This document shows, piece after piece, positions 1 to 7,596 of a stretch of 64,000 nucleotides of DNA (positions within the stretch are counted from its first letter, which is position 1; every line of letters begins with the position of its first letter). The notes under the pieces were generated by a model that was not told the DNA's origin, did no database searches, and saw only the letters and a program-made list of their open reading frames with translations. Made by a program: the position numbers and the translations under genes. The stretch is from assembly GCF_018417475.1 (NCBI RefSeq), contig NZ_CP054856.1, positions 1,767,001-1,831,000 on the forward strand. Reading direction: 5' to 3'. The stretch is from Novosphingobium decolorationis (GTDB lineage: Bacteria; Pseudomonadota; Alphaproteobacteria; Sphingomonadales; Sphingomonadaceae).

Positions 1-1044
1 CAGGCTGGTCAGCGCATGCGCCAGCGCCTTGCCGGTGTGGCTGCGCGGATCGCAGTTCATGTTCGAGGCAATGCGCGCAAGCACTCCGCGCAGGCGCGGC
101 ACGCGGTCGGGCGTCGATGCCAGCGCCTCGCTGGTCCAGATGCCGGCATGGACCGAAAGCGCCGTGACCTTGCCCTCCTCGACGACGGGCACGAGGAACA
201 GGTCGAGCGGAACCCTGCGGTGCACGCTCGACACGCGGTTGGCCTTGATCACCATCGGCGCGGTCAGCTTGCCCTCGGCAAGCTGGGCATCGAACGTGGC
301 AAAGGCGCGTTCGTAGCTGGCATCGGAGAGAAGCGTCTTCACCCCGCGGCGGCAGATGCCCAGGCGCTTGGAGTGGCTTTCATCGCGCCCGCGCGTGACG
401 TGCCCCAGGATCGTGAGCATGCCTGAGGCGAACCACTCCAGCAGGGCGGCGCCTTCGCGGTCCGCGATGGTGGAGGCGTCCTCGTGGAGCGCATCGACCA
501 TGCGCGGCCAGTCCGCGACCGCGCTGCGCACGTCGGCCAGCATCGATTCCAGAGTGCGCTTGAGTTCGCCGCGCTGGCGGGCATCGACGCGCGCCATCTC
601 GATGTAGATCATCGATTCGCGGGTGAAGGCCTCGTCATGGCCATCCGGGCCAAAGCGCGCGAGCGTCCCGTCCGCCTCGCGCGCGACATTGACGATGGGG
701 TGGACCAGCCGGTCGATCACGAGGCCCAGCGCAGCGAGCGCGGCCGCGGTCGAATCGACCAGGAAGGGCATGTCCTCGTTGATGAGCGCCACGCGCAGAA
801 CCGGGCGTTCCTCGCCCGCCGAGGCCACTTCGACCACGCTCTCGCCATCCTCGCGCGTTTTCGCCGCATCGAGCAGGAACGCCGCGGCGTCCTCGATCCA
901 GGGCTCGTCCTTCGCGCCGTCACCGGGCAGGAGTCCGGCGCGGATCTGATCGGCCAGAATCTGCGCCAGATCATCGCTTCCGCGCGATGCCTTGGCCGAC
1001 TTGGTGGCCTTGGCCTTCGAGGTGGTCTTGCCTTCACTCATCAT
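1..1044 (-). CDS. NAD-specific glutamate dehydrogenase, N-terminal part (runs off left edge)
   Basis: The 348 visible residues are the N-terminus of the very large (about 1,600 residue) NAD-dependent glutamate dehydrogenase family, which deaminates glutamate to 2-oxoglutarate in the cytoplasm. The diagnostic stretch is the ACT-like segment containing INEDMPFLVDS, near residue 90, followed by ESMIYIEMARVD. Two in-frame ATG codons (1044 and 1041) are possible. I chose the outer one because GGAG lies about 6 bases upstream. The catalytic dehydrogenase domain would lie beyond the left edge, so integrity cannot be judged. The Lys/Ala/Ser-rich first 20 residues are probably disordered. Confidence 0.9.
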   Translation of the reverse strand, partial: MMSEGKTTSKAKATKSAKASRGSDDLAQILADQIRAGLLPGDGAKDEPWIEDAAAFLLDAAKTREDGESVVEVASAGEERPVLRVALINEDMPFLVDSTAAALAALGLVIDRLVHPIVNVAREADGTLARFGPDGHDEAFTRESMIYIEMARVDARQRGELKRTLESMLADVRSAVADWPRMVDALHEDASTIADREGAALLEWFASGMLTILGHVTRGRDESHSKRLGICRRGVKTLLSDASYERAFATFDAQLAEGKLTAPMVIKANRVSSVHRRVPLDLFLVPVVEEGKVTALSVHAGIWTSEALASTPDRVPRLRGVLARIASNMNCDPRSHTGKALAHALTSL

Positions 1045-1301
1045 CGTCTCCGCCCAATTGCCGCGTCTTGCTTCGGCCCTTGCCCCTGCCTGGGGAACAA
1101 GGCCTGCGCGCGCTTCGGGTTCCCTTCTTGCAAAGGGTTTGTTTCCGTTCGACTTGCGCAGGCCCCGGCACTTGTCCGAGATACCCGGCGCAAAGCCGTC
1201 CGATGCCCCGTGGTAACGCCGGTTCGACACCGAACCAAGAGCTTCACCACGCCCGACTCCGCACGCAAATTAGCGCACGACGCGAAATTTACGTAGACGT
1301 T

Positions 1302-1329
1302 GTTATAATTTTCGTTCGAGCACACGCAA
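1302..1329 (-). promoter_or_regulatory. Candidate sigma-70-type promoter for the glutamate dehydrogenase gene
   Basis: On the minus strand TTGCGT (1329-1324) and TATAAC (1307-1302) are separated by 16 bases in an AT-richer patch. Transcription from here would give a leader of roughly 250 bases before the glutamate dehydrogenase start at 1044. The 1045-1423 gap holds this promoter and the leuD terminator. I see no gene in it. Confidence 0.35.
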
Positions 1330-1359
1330 CGGACTTGAGTTGCATTTTTCGCGCGCAGC

Positions 1360-1394
1360 AAAAAGGGCGGCGAAACCCCTGCTTCGCCGCCCTT
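1360..1394 (-). terminator. Rho-independent terminator after the leuC/leuD-type operon
   Basis: A perfect 12-base inverted repeat (1363-1374 with 1383-1394, 8-base loop) is followed on the minus strand by a run of T. It lies 30 bases past the leuD-like stop codon, so it ends the five-gene minus-strand catabolic operon. Confidence 0.85.
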
Positions 1395-1423
1395 CCCGAT
1401 ACTGTGTGCCTGGGCATTTCGCC

Positions 1424-2035
1424 TCAGATCGCGAGCGGCTCGTAAAGCCAGGGCTGCGCGGCGCGCTGGCCCTCCTCGAACGTCGAGATCGCCGCGCCCC
1501 AGCGGCTCTGGATCATGCCGGTTTCGTCCCAGCCCTTGAGCAGGCGTTCGCGCGCGTTGTCCGAGATCTCGAAATCGAGGACCTTCTCACCCGCCGTGAT
1601 CGTGCGCGCGACGAGATCCACGCTCAGTTCGCCGTCCTTGCCGAAGGCGGCAAGTTCCTCGACCGTCGCGGGATCAAGGACGATGGGCAGGACCCCGTTG
1701 CGCAGGCAGTTGGCCTGGAAGATCTCGCCAAAGCTTTCCGCGATCACGCAGGTGATACCGAAGTCCTTGATCGTCCAGACCGCCTGTTCGCGGCTCGACC
1801 CACAGCCGAATTCGCGGCCCGCGATGAGGATGCCCGCACCGCGTTCCTTGGCCTCGTCGATCGGATTGGCCATCGCGTTGCCTTCGGAATCGACGCGGCG
1901 GTCGGCGCAGAAGTACTGCCCCAGCCCCTCGCGCTGCATGATGAGCAGGAAGCGCGCGGGGTAGATGATGTCGGTGTCGATGCGGTTCTCGCGCAGGAGC
2001 AGAACCGGGCTGGTCAGGCTTTCAAAAGGCTTCAT
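1424..2035 (-). CDS. leuD: LeuD-like hydro-lyase small subunit
   Basis: This 203-residue protein is the small (swivel-domain) subunit of the isopropylmalate isomerase/aconitase-type hydro-lyases. It shows the family core GREFGCGSSREQAVW and the downstream FANCLRNGVLP-type segment (here FQANCLRNGVLPIVLD). It pairs with the LeuC-like large subunit upstream. Their genes share an ATGA overlap at 2032-2035, which implies translational coupling. The operon contains no leuA or leuB, and it begins with a monooxygenase and a bicupin. The native substrate may therefore be an alkylmaleate or alkylmalate from a degradation pathway instead of isopropylmalate. That is inference; the family assignment is firm. 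Confidence 0.85.
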   Translation of the reverse strand: MKPFESLTSPVLLLRENRIDTDIIYPARFLLIMQREGLGQYFCADRRVDSEGNAMANPIDEAKERGAGILIAGREFGCGSSREQAVWTIKDFGITCVIAESFGEIFQANCLRNGVLPIVLDPATVEELAAFGKDGELSVDLVARTITAGEKVLDFEISDNARERLLKGWDETGMIQSRWGAAISTFEEGQRAAQPWLYEPLAI

Positions 2036-3483
2036 GCCACGATCTCCTCGAGCGTGCGGACATCGGCGATATGCCCGGTCACGGCCGCAGCCGCGGCCAT
2101 CGCGGGGCTCATCAGGTGGGTGCGACCGCCGCGCCCCTGGCGGCCCTCGAAATTGCGGTTGGAGGTAGACGCGCTGCGCTCGCCTTCGGCGAGGCGGTCC
2201 TCGTTCATCGCCACGCACATCGAGCAGCCCGCCATGCGCCAGTCGAACCCGGCCTCGGTGAAGATCGTGTCGAGCCCTTCCGCTTCGGCCTGTGCGCGCA
2301 CGGCCATCGAGCCGGGCACGACAAGCGCGCGCACGCCGTCGGCCACCTTGCGGCCTCGGGCGACCGCGGCGGCGGCGCGAAGGTCCTCGATGCGGCCATT
2401 GGTGCAGCTGCCGATGAAGACCACGTCGACCGCGATGTCGGTGACGGGCATGCCCGCTTCGATGCCCATGTAGGCGAGCGCCTTGGCGTGCTGGCGTGCC
2501 GCTTCGGCGTCCTCGGGCGCGGCCGGAACCGTGCCATCGACGGGAGCCGCGTCCTGCGGGTTGGTGCCCCAGGTGATCTGCGGGGCGAGCGCGTCAAGAT
2601 CAAGCGCGACGGTGCGGTCGTACTCCGCCCCCGGATCGCTGGCGAGCGTGCGCCAGTAGGCCGCGGCCTGCTCGAACATCTCGCCCTGCGGCGCGAGCGG
2701 GCGGCCGCGCAGGTAGTCGATTGTGGTCTCGTCCGGGGCGACGAGGCCGATGCGGGCGCCCGCCTCAATCGCCATGTTGCACAAGGTCATGCGCGCGGCC
2801 ATCGACATGGCGCGCACCGCCTCGCCGGTGAACTCGACCGCGCAGCCGGTAGCAAAGCCTGCGCCGTAGCGCCCGATCAGCGCCAGCGCGACGTCCTTGG
2901 ACGTGACGTGCGCGCCCAGCGTGCCGGAGAGTTCGACCTTCACGGTCTTCGCGCGGCTCTGCACGATGGCGTTGGTGGCGAGCACGGTCTCGCAGTCGCT
3001 CGCGCCGATGCCGAAGGCCAGCGCGCCAAAGGCCCCGTGGGTCGAGGTGTGGCTGTCGCCGCAGGCAAGCGTGATGCCGGGCAGCGTAAAGCCCAGCTCC
3101 GGGCCCATGACGTGGACGATGCCCTGGCGCGCATCGTCGAGCGGCACGTAGGGAATGTCGAACTCGGCGACGTTGGAGGCAAGACGTGCAACCTGCGCGC
3201 CCGCCGCGCCATCATCCTGCGCGATGCTGAGGCGATCGAGCGCGGTCGAAACGGCGTGGTCGGGCACGGCCAGGTGGGTTTCCCGGCGGTGGACCGTGCG
3301 CCCGTTGCTGCGCAGCGCCTCGAAGGACTGGTGCGTGCTGCATTCGTGCAGCAGGTGGCGGTCGACGTGGATGAGAGCCGCGCGGCTTTCCTCACCCTCT
3401 CCTTGCGCTCCGGGCACGACTTCGATGACGTGGCTGTCCCAGAGCTTGCGATACAAGGTGCGCGGGGCACTTGCGGTTGTCAC
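2032..3483 (-). CDS. leuC: LeuC-like [4Fe-4S] hydro-lyase large subunit
   Basis: This 483-residue protein is an aconitase-superfamily large subunit that hydrates or dehydrates a branched dicarboxylate. The three iron-sulfur ligand cysteines are visible in GSCTNGRIEDLR (about residue 355) and GCSMCVAMN (about 418). CGDSHTSTHGAFGALAFGIG is the usual LeuC block. The N-terminal 100 residues (DRHLLHECSTHQSFEAL, then RRETHLAVPDHAV) look more diverged than the leucine-biosynthesis enzyme normally is. The GTG start at 3483 overlaps the stop of the upstream dehydrogenase gene (GTGA). I suspect a catabolic paralogue such as a dialkylmaleate hydratase, but a real isopropylmalate isomerase cannot be excluded. 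Confidence 0.85.
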   Translation of the reverse strand: MTTASAPRTLYRKLWDSHVIEVVPGAQGEGEESRAALIHVDRHLLHECSTHQSFEALRSNGRTVHRRETHLAVPDHAVSTALDRLSIAQDDGAAGAQVARLASNVAEFDIPYVPLDDARQGIVHVMGPELGFTLPGITLACGDSHTSTHGAFGALAFGIGASDCETVLATNAIVQSRAKTVKVELSGTLGAHVTSKDVALALIGRYGAGFATGCAVEFTGEAVRAMSMAARMTLCNMAIEAGARIGLVAPDETTIDYLRGRPLAPQGEMFEQAAAYWRTLASDPGAEYDRTVALDLDALAPQITWGTNPQDAAPVDGTVPAAPEDAEAARQHAKALAYMGIEAGMPVTDIAVDVVFIGSCTNGRIEDLRAAAAVARGRKVADGVRALVVPGSMAVRAQAEAEGLDTIFTEAGFDWRMAGCSMCVAMNEDRLAEGERSASTSNRNFEGRQGRGGRTHLMSPAMAAAAAVTGHIADVRTLEEIVA

Positions 3484-4508
3484 GCGGTCTCTCCGATCTC
3501 GATTATGACACGCCCGACATCGCGGGCTTGGGGTCCGGCCAGCAGGGTAAAGGCCTCGGCCACGTCATCCAGCGCGAAGCGCCGAGTGATCGTAGGGCGG
3601 AGGGAGAGGTCCCCACGGGCGATGAATTCCAGGACGTCGACCTGTCCCGGCCCTGCTTTCACACCGAGGATCTCCAGCTCGCGCTCGACGATCTGCCAGT
3701 TGCTGACGGGAAGGTCCCCGCCGCCGGTCAGCGCGACACGCGCGCCCGGCGCGGCAACGGCGAAAGCCTCGTCCATGCCCCAGGCCGAGGCGGTGGTCTC
3801 CATCACCGCGTCCAGCCCTTCCGGGAACGCGCCAAGCACACGCTCAGAGACGCGCTCCCCATGGGCAGCAATCGGGAAGAGGTGGGCTGCGCCAAGGTCC
3901 CCGGCGAGGTCGGAGCGGCGCCCGCTCCCCCCGATGGCGACGACCTCGAGCCCCAGCGCGCGCGCCATGGCGACCGCGCCCAGCCCCATGGCGCCCACGC
4001 CCACGATGCCGACCCGCTGCCCCGCCTCCAGCCGCATACGGCGAAAGGCGTTGAGCGCATCGACGGGCCCGGCCAGCATCGCGGCATCTTCAAAGCCGAC
4101 CGCATCGGGCAGGACCGCGAGCTTGCGCGCCGAAACAAGCGTGTATTCCTCGCAGCAGGTCTGCCGCACCGGGGTCCGGAACGCCGGATCAAGACACAGG
4201 TTGTGGCGGCCCTTCGTGCAGTTCGCGCAGGCCCCGCAGTGGTCGAGCGCGAGCGCGCTGACCCTGTCGCCAGGGGCCAGCCCCTCCACGCCCGCGCCAA
4301 GCTGGGCGACGATGCCGGAAAAGTCCGCGCCGATGCCGACGGGATAGCTTTTCACATAGCGCCCACCCCGGTTGAGGTAGGTCCCCACGTCCGTGCCGTA
4401 AGGCGCATAGGCCATGACCTGGACGAGAACCTGTCCGGGGCCCGGCTCCGGCCGGGCGACGTCCTCGACGCGGATGTCGCCCGGAGCGTGGAGCCGGGCG
4501 GCCTTCAC
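3480..4508 (-). CDS. MDR-superfamily (zinc-type) dehydrogenase lacking catalytic zinc ligands
   Basis: This 342-residue medium-chain dehydrogenase/reductase has a GroES-like N-terminal domain and a Rossmann domain (GVGAMGLGA, near 170). The structural zinc lobe is intact, with Cys91, Cys94, Cys97 and Cys105 in CGACANCTKGRHNLC. The catalytic zinc site is not: the usual CGTD is YGTD (residues 37-40), and the usual GHE is GAD (60-62). The protein may thus act as a zinc-independent reductase rather than an alcohol dehydrogenase. The GTG start at 4508 overlaps the cupin stop (GTGA), and the 3' end overlaps the leuC-like start. The operon context suggests reduction or oxidation of a ring-cleavage product. 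Confidence 0.8.
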   Translation of the reverse strand: MKAARLHAPGDIRVEDVARPEPGPGQVLVQVMAYAPYGTDVGTYLNRGGRYVKSYPVGIGADFSGIVAQLGAGVEGLAPGDRVSALALDHCGACANCTKGRHNLCLDPAFRTPVRQTCCEEYTLVSARKLAVLPDAVGFEDAAMLAGPVDALNAFRRMRLEAGQRVGIVGVGAMGLGAVAMARALGLEVVAIGGSGRRSDLAGDLGAAHLFPIAAHGERVSERVLGAFPEGLDAVMETTASAWGMDEAFAVAAPGARVALTGGGDLPVSNWQIVERELEILGVKAGPGQVDVLEFIARGDLSLRPTITRRFALDDVAEAFTLLAGPQARDVGRVIIEIGETA

Positions 4509-5272
4509 GAAGCCGCTCCGAAGGTCCAGACGAGGATACGCGCGCCCTCGAGACTGGCGGTGGCGCCCAGCAGCGGGGTGTCGGACGCACCAACGGTATA
4601 GTCGCCCGCGCCCCAGGTCTCGCCCGCGCCTTCCAGCGCGCCGTCCAGAACGTAGGCTTCCCAGCTCACACCAAGGGCCGCGGCTTCGCCCTGCCAACCC
4701 GCCGGAACGAGCGCCTCCAACGTGCGCGCGCCGCTGCGCGGATCGGTGCTGAAGGTCTTGATCATCCAGCCTTCGGGCAGCGCGGAATCGGGCTGGGGCG
4801 CAACATCGGCGATGGCCAGTTCGAAGACGTGACCACGCGCATCGTCGGCGGCGGGCAGCGGATACTCGATGGGCTGCTCGGGCTCATGGATCAGCTGGAG
4901 CGAGAGCAGCCCGTCGCTGCGCACGAGAGCCAGCGCGCCCTCCTCGGAGCGTTCATCGTGGCCGTGCACGATGTGGCCCGGGCGATAGAAGTAGACGCCC
5001 TTGCGAAAGTAGTGGTTGCCATCGAGCGTCACCGAACCCTCGAGCATGTAGACTTCCTCGAAGGCATCGTGGAAGTGCGCAACGCCCCCGCCCCGCCAGC
5101 CTTCCGGGATGTAGACGAGGTTGGTGACATGCCCGGTCTCGGGATCCTCGCCCAGCTTGCGCCGCTTGAGGCCGTGGGTGCCCAGCATCTCCCATTCGAG
5201 CGCGTTGCCGCGCACGTGGTCGAGTGGGCCCGCTGCCTTGCGCAGCGCCGGCTCGGTGATCGGTCCTGTCAT
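4505..5272 (-). CDS. Bicupin protein 1 (putative dioxygenase or isomerase)
   Basis: This 255-residue two-domain cupin is cytoplasmic, with no signal peptide. The N-terminal cupin keeps the metal-binding pattern His66-x-His68-x3-Glu72 (AHFHDAFEE), with His103 in PGHIVHG. The C-terminal cupin lacks comparable ligands. It resembles the two other bicupins at 9972-10703 and 10878-11621, so the island carries a small paralogous set. The start overlaps the stop of the monooxygenase gene (ATGA). Bicupins next to aromatic hydroxylases are often ring-cleavage dioxygenases. That role is inferred here from context only. Confidence 0.75.
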   Translation of the reverse strand: MTGPITEPALRKAAGPLDHVRGNALEWEMLGTHGLKRRKLGEDPETGHVTNLVYIPEGWRGGGVAHFHDAFEEVYMLEGSVTLDGNHYFRKGVYFYRPGHIVHGHDERSEEGALALVRSDGLLSLQLIHEPEQPIEYPLPAADDARGHVFELAIADVAPQPDSALPEGWMIKTFSTDPRSGARTLEALVPAGWQGEAAALGVSWEAYVLDGALEGAGETWGAGDYTVGASDTPLLGATASLEGARILVWTFGAAS

Positions 5273-6462
5273 GCGATTTCCCTTTCCTGTGCAAGGCTGG
5301 AGAACATGGCCTGGCGCAGCAGGTAGGCGCGGCGCGCTTCCGGATCGGCCTGGACACGGCGCATCTTCTCGCGCTTGGCGGCGAGCGCGGTCTGGTCGGT
5401 TTCGCCCATGTTCTCCATGTTCTCGATGGTCTGGGCCTGGATGAACGAGCGCGTGACAGCCTGGCGCTGGCGTTCGAACTTGGCAAGCGCCTCGAAATCC
5501 GCGTCCTTGCGCAGGATCATCCAGAGCTTTTCGGCGAGGTTCCAGCCATCGTGGATGCCGCTGTTCATGCCAAAGCCGCCCAGCGGATTATTGAGATGCG
5601 CGGCATCGCCGATGATCGCCATGCGCCCCTCCACGAACTTCTTGGCGACGCGCTGGTGCACGCGGTAGATCGTGCGGTGCGTGGTCTCGACATTGCCATG
5701 CCCCACGATCCGGTTGAAGATCTGGTCGGCGTTGGCGTCGCTGATGAGGTCCTCGTCGCTGACATCGCCATCGCCGGGCACAAGCACGCGCCAGATGCCC
5801 GGAACCTTGAGCAGGACCAGCCATTCGTCAGGATCGCTGATGTAGTTCACGTAGTCGAGGTCGGGGATCGCCTTCTCGATCTCGAGCCGGGTCGACATCG
5901 AGACGAACTTCTCCTCGTAGGTAAAGCCATCGAATTCCGCCCCGATGACCTTGCGCACGACCGAACGCGAGCCGTCCGCGCCGACGAGGAACTTCGCGGC
6001 GATCTCGCGCTGGACGCCGTCCTGCTCCACCGTGGCGATGATGCCTTCGCCGTTCTGGCGGGCATCGATGAGGCGGCAGCCGAAATGAACGTCCATGCCG
6101 TCGGCTTCCTGCACCTTGGTAGCCAGGTGCTTGGCCAGGTAGTGCTGCTCGCACTGGAGGCGGAAGGGGAAGCGGGTGAGGTCGGACAGTTCGGTCAGGT
6201 CGAAGCGCAGGGCCTCGCCGCTGCGGCGGTCGCGCATCTGGTAGATCGGCGCCTTCAGGCCCATGCCGATCAGCGGCTCGGCCGCGTCGATCTCGTCGAG
6301 CATTTCAAGCGTCGAGGCGTGGATCGTCGAAGCCCTGAGGTCGTGGGCGCAGTCCGGCTCCTGTTCGATCAACGTCACCAAGATGCCCATTGCCGCAAGG
6401 CGCGCTGCGCAGGTCGCGCCGACAGGGCCCGCGCCCACGACCAGGACTTCGCATCTATTCAT
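5269..6462 (-). CDS. FAD-dependent aromatic monooxygenase (hydroxylase family)
   Basis: This 397-residue single-component flavoprotein of the aromatic-ring hydroxylase class has an FAD-binding GAGPVG at residues 10-15. It has the middle motif near LVGADGSRSVVR and the second FAD motif GDAAHLNNPLGGFGMN. It probably hydroxylates a phenolic ring with NAD(P)H and oxygen. MhpA- and PheA-type enzymes are the closest general match, although they are longer because of a C-terminal thioredoxin-like domain that is absent here. I chose ATG at 6462, which gives the usual short lead into the Rossmann motif, with GGAG 12 bases upstream. It is the first gene of a five-gene overlapping operon. Confidence 0.85.
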   Translation of the reverse strand: MNRCEVLVVGAGPVGATCAARLAAMGILVTLIEQEPDCAHDLRASTIHASTLEMLDEIDAAEPLIGMGLKAPIYQMRDRRSGEALRFDLTELSDLTRFPFRLQCEQHYLAKHLATKVQEADGMDVHFGCRLIDARQNGEGIIATVEQDGVQREIAAKFLVGADGSRSVVRKVIGAEFDGFTYEEKFVSMSTRLEIEKAIPDLDYVNYISDPDEWLVLLKVPGIWRVLVPGDGDVSDEDLISDANADQIFNRIVGHGNVETTHRTIYRVHQRVAKKFVEGRMAIIGDAAHLNNPLGGFGMNSGIHDGWNLAEKLWMILRKDADFEALAKFERQRQAVTRSFIQAQTIENMENMGETDQTALAAKREKMRRVQADPEARRAYLLRQAMFSSLAQEREIA

Positions 6463-6566
6463 GATTGCCACGTACTCCGTTGTGCGTTCTCCCGGCGGCC
6501 GCATTGGTGCCGGGAGCCAAGGTCTTGCACCCGGGGCAGACGGGTAAAACGACAGGCCAGCGCACC

Positions 6567-6581
6567 ATCCGTATCGCGGCA
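6567..6581. promoter_or_regulatory. Island palindrome, copy F (probable IclR operator)
   Basis: The 15-mer ATCCGTATCGCGGCA matches the island consensus ATCCGC-N3-GCGGAT with 3 of 12 mismatches. It lies between the divergent monooxygenase operon and the IclR-type regulator gene, about 105 bases upstream of the first and 140 of the second. Confidence 0.5.
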
Positions 6582-6661
6582 TGGGCCGGGCGGCAGCCCT
6601 CCAGCCACGCGTCCCAATGTTCATGCCATGGACATTCTCTCTCGCCAGGCGGTGGATCGGC

Positions 6662-6690
6662 TTGACTCGAAGCCGCTTTCGGCAAACTTT
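6662..6690 (+). promoter_or_regulatory. Weak candidate promoter for the IclR-type regulator
   Basis: TTGACT (6662-6667) is followed after 17 bases by AACTTT (6685-6690). The -35 is good and the -10 is poor. A start near 6697 would favour translation from the ATG at 6721 and would place the FNR/FixK-type box over the transcription start. Confidence 0.25.
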
Positions 6691-6691
6691 T

Positions 6692-6705
6692 TTGATCCAG
6701 ATCAA
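6692..6705. promoter_or_regulatory. FNR/FixK-type box
   Basis: TTGATCCAGATCAA is a perfect palindrome and an exact match to the TTGAT-N4-ATCAA consensus of the FNR/FixK family. It lies 15 bases before the ATG at 6721 of the regulator gene. The position near or just after the presumed promoter would suit repression, but the transcription start is not known. Confidence 0.5.
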
Positions 6706-6720
6706 TGCAGCAACCGCGAG

Positions 6721-7596
6721 ATGCCCGTGCCTGAATTCGTCGCTTCGCCCGCCGCGTCCCCCGCCGGAACCGAGCCCTTCCGGGGCAAGGACGTGATCCA
6801 GTCGCTCTCGCGCTCGATCAACGTGATCCAGGCCATCAACCGCTACGGATCACTGGGCCTCACCGAAATCTCGAGCGCGGCGGGTATTCCCTATCCGACC
6901 GCCTATCGCATCGTGAACACCTTGATCGAGGAAGGCCTGATCGAGCGCGAACCGACCCGCAAGCGGTACCGCCCGACCGCGCTTATCCAGACGCTCTCGT
7001 GCGGTTTCCAGAACCATGATCGCCTGGTGAACGTGGCGCGCCCCCTGATCCAGTGCTTTACGCGCGATCACCACTGGCCGCTCAGCGTCGTGACCCGGGT
7101 GGGAAGCAAGATGGTGGTGCGCGATTCGACCAGCACGCAGACCACGCTCACCTTCAACAACTACTACCCCGGCTGGCAGGTGCCTTTGCTGGCGTCGGCC
7201 TCGGGGCAGGTCTTCTTCTCGTTCTCGGACGAGGCCGAACAGGCCGAGCTGCTCTCCCAGTCGCAGCGCATCCACGAGCCGCTCGACACCGTGATCCTGC
7301 GCGACTTCCAGAGCGGCAAAGCGCAGGTCCGCATCCGCGAATGCGGCTATGCAGCGGTCGCGCGCACGCCCTATTCGGCAACGCCGGGCAAGACCTCCTC
7401 GATCGCGGTGCCGATCTTCGATGGGCGCGGCGATCTGCTGGGCGCGCTGGCCTTCGTCTACTTTGCCAATTCGATGCCGCTCAGCCAGGCCATCGAACGC
7501 TACCTGGAACCCATGCTCGGGGTCTCAGCCAGGATCGCCGACGGGCTCTTCGCGATGGGCAACGGCATGCCCGCCTTCGACGAGGCGGCGGAATAG
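6721..7596 (+). CDS. IclR-family transcriptional regulator
   Basis: This 291-residue protein has an N-terminal winged helix-turn-helix at about residues 24-85 (SLSRSINVIQAINRYGSLGL, then the AYRIVNTLIEEGLIER recognition part). A C-terminal IclR effector domain ends in SSIAVPIFDGRGDLLGALAF. IclR proteins usually bind small aromatic acids or other catabolic intermediates. I chose ATG 6721 because it puts the helix-turn-helix at the usual distance from the start. ATG 6628 in the same frame is an alternative but would add 31 unrelated residues. The 3' end overlaps the convergent transporter gene by 72 bases. It is the obvious candidate to bind the palindromes repeated through the island. Confidence 0.9.
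   Translation: MPVPEFVASPAASPAGTEPFRGKDVIQSLSRSINVIQAINRYGSLGLTEISSAAGIPYPTAYRIVNTLIEEGLIEREPTRKRYRPTALIQTLSCGFQNHDRLVNVARPLIQCFTRDHHWPLSVVTRVGSKMVVRDSTSTQTTLTFNNYYPGWQVPLLASASGQVFFSFSDEAEQAELLSQSQRIHEPLDTVILRDFQSGKAQVRIRECGYAAVARTPYSATPGKTSSIAVPIFDGRGDLLGALAFVYFANSMPLSQAIERYLEPMLGVSARIADGLFAMGNGMPAFDEAAE

Noticed and set aside
2071..4347. Plus-strand open frame of 758 codons
   Set aside because: Shadow of the leuC-like and MDR genes on the other strand, which have clear motifs.
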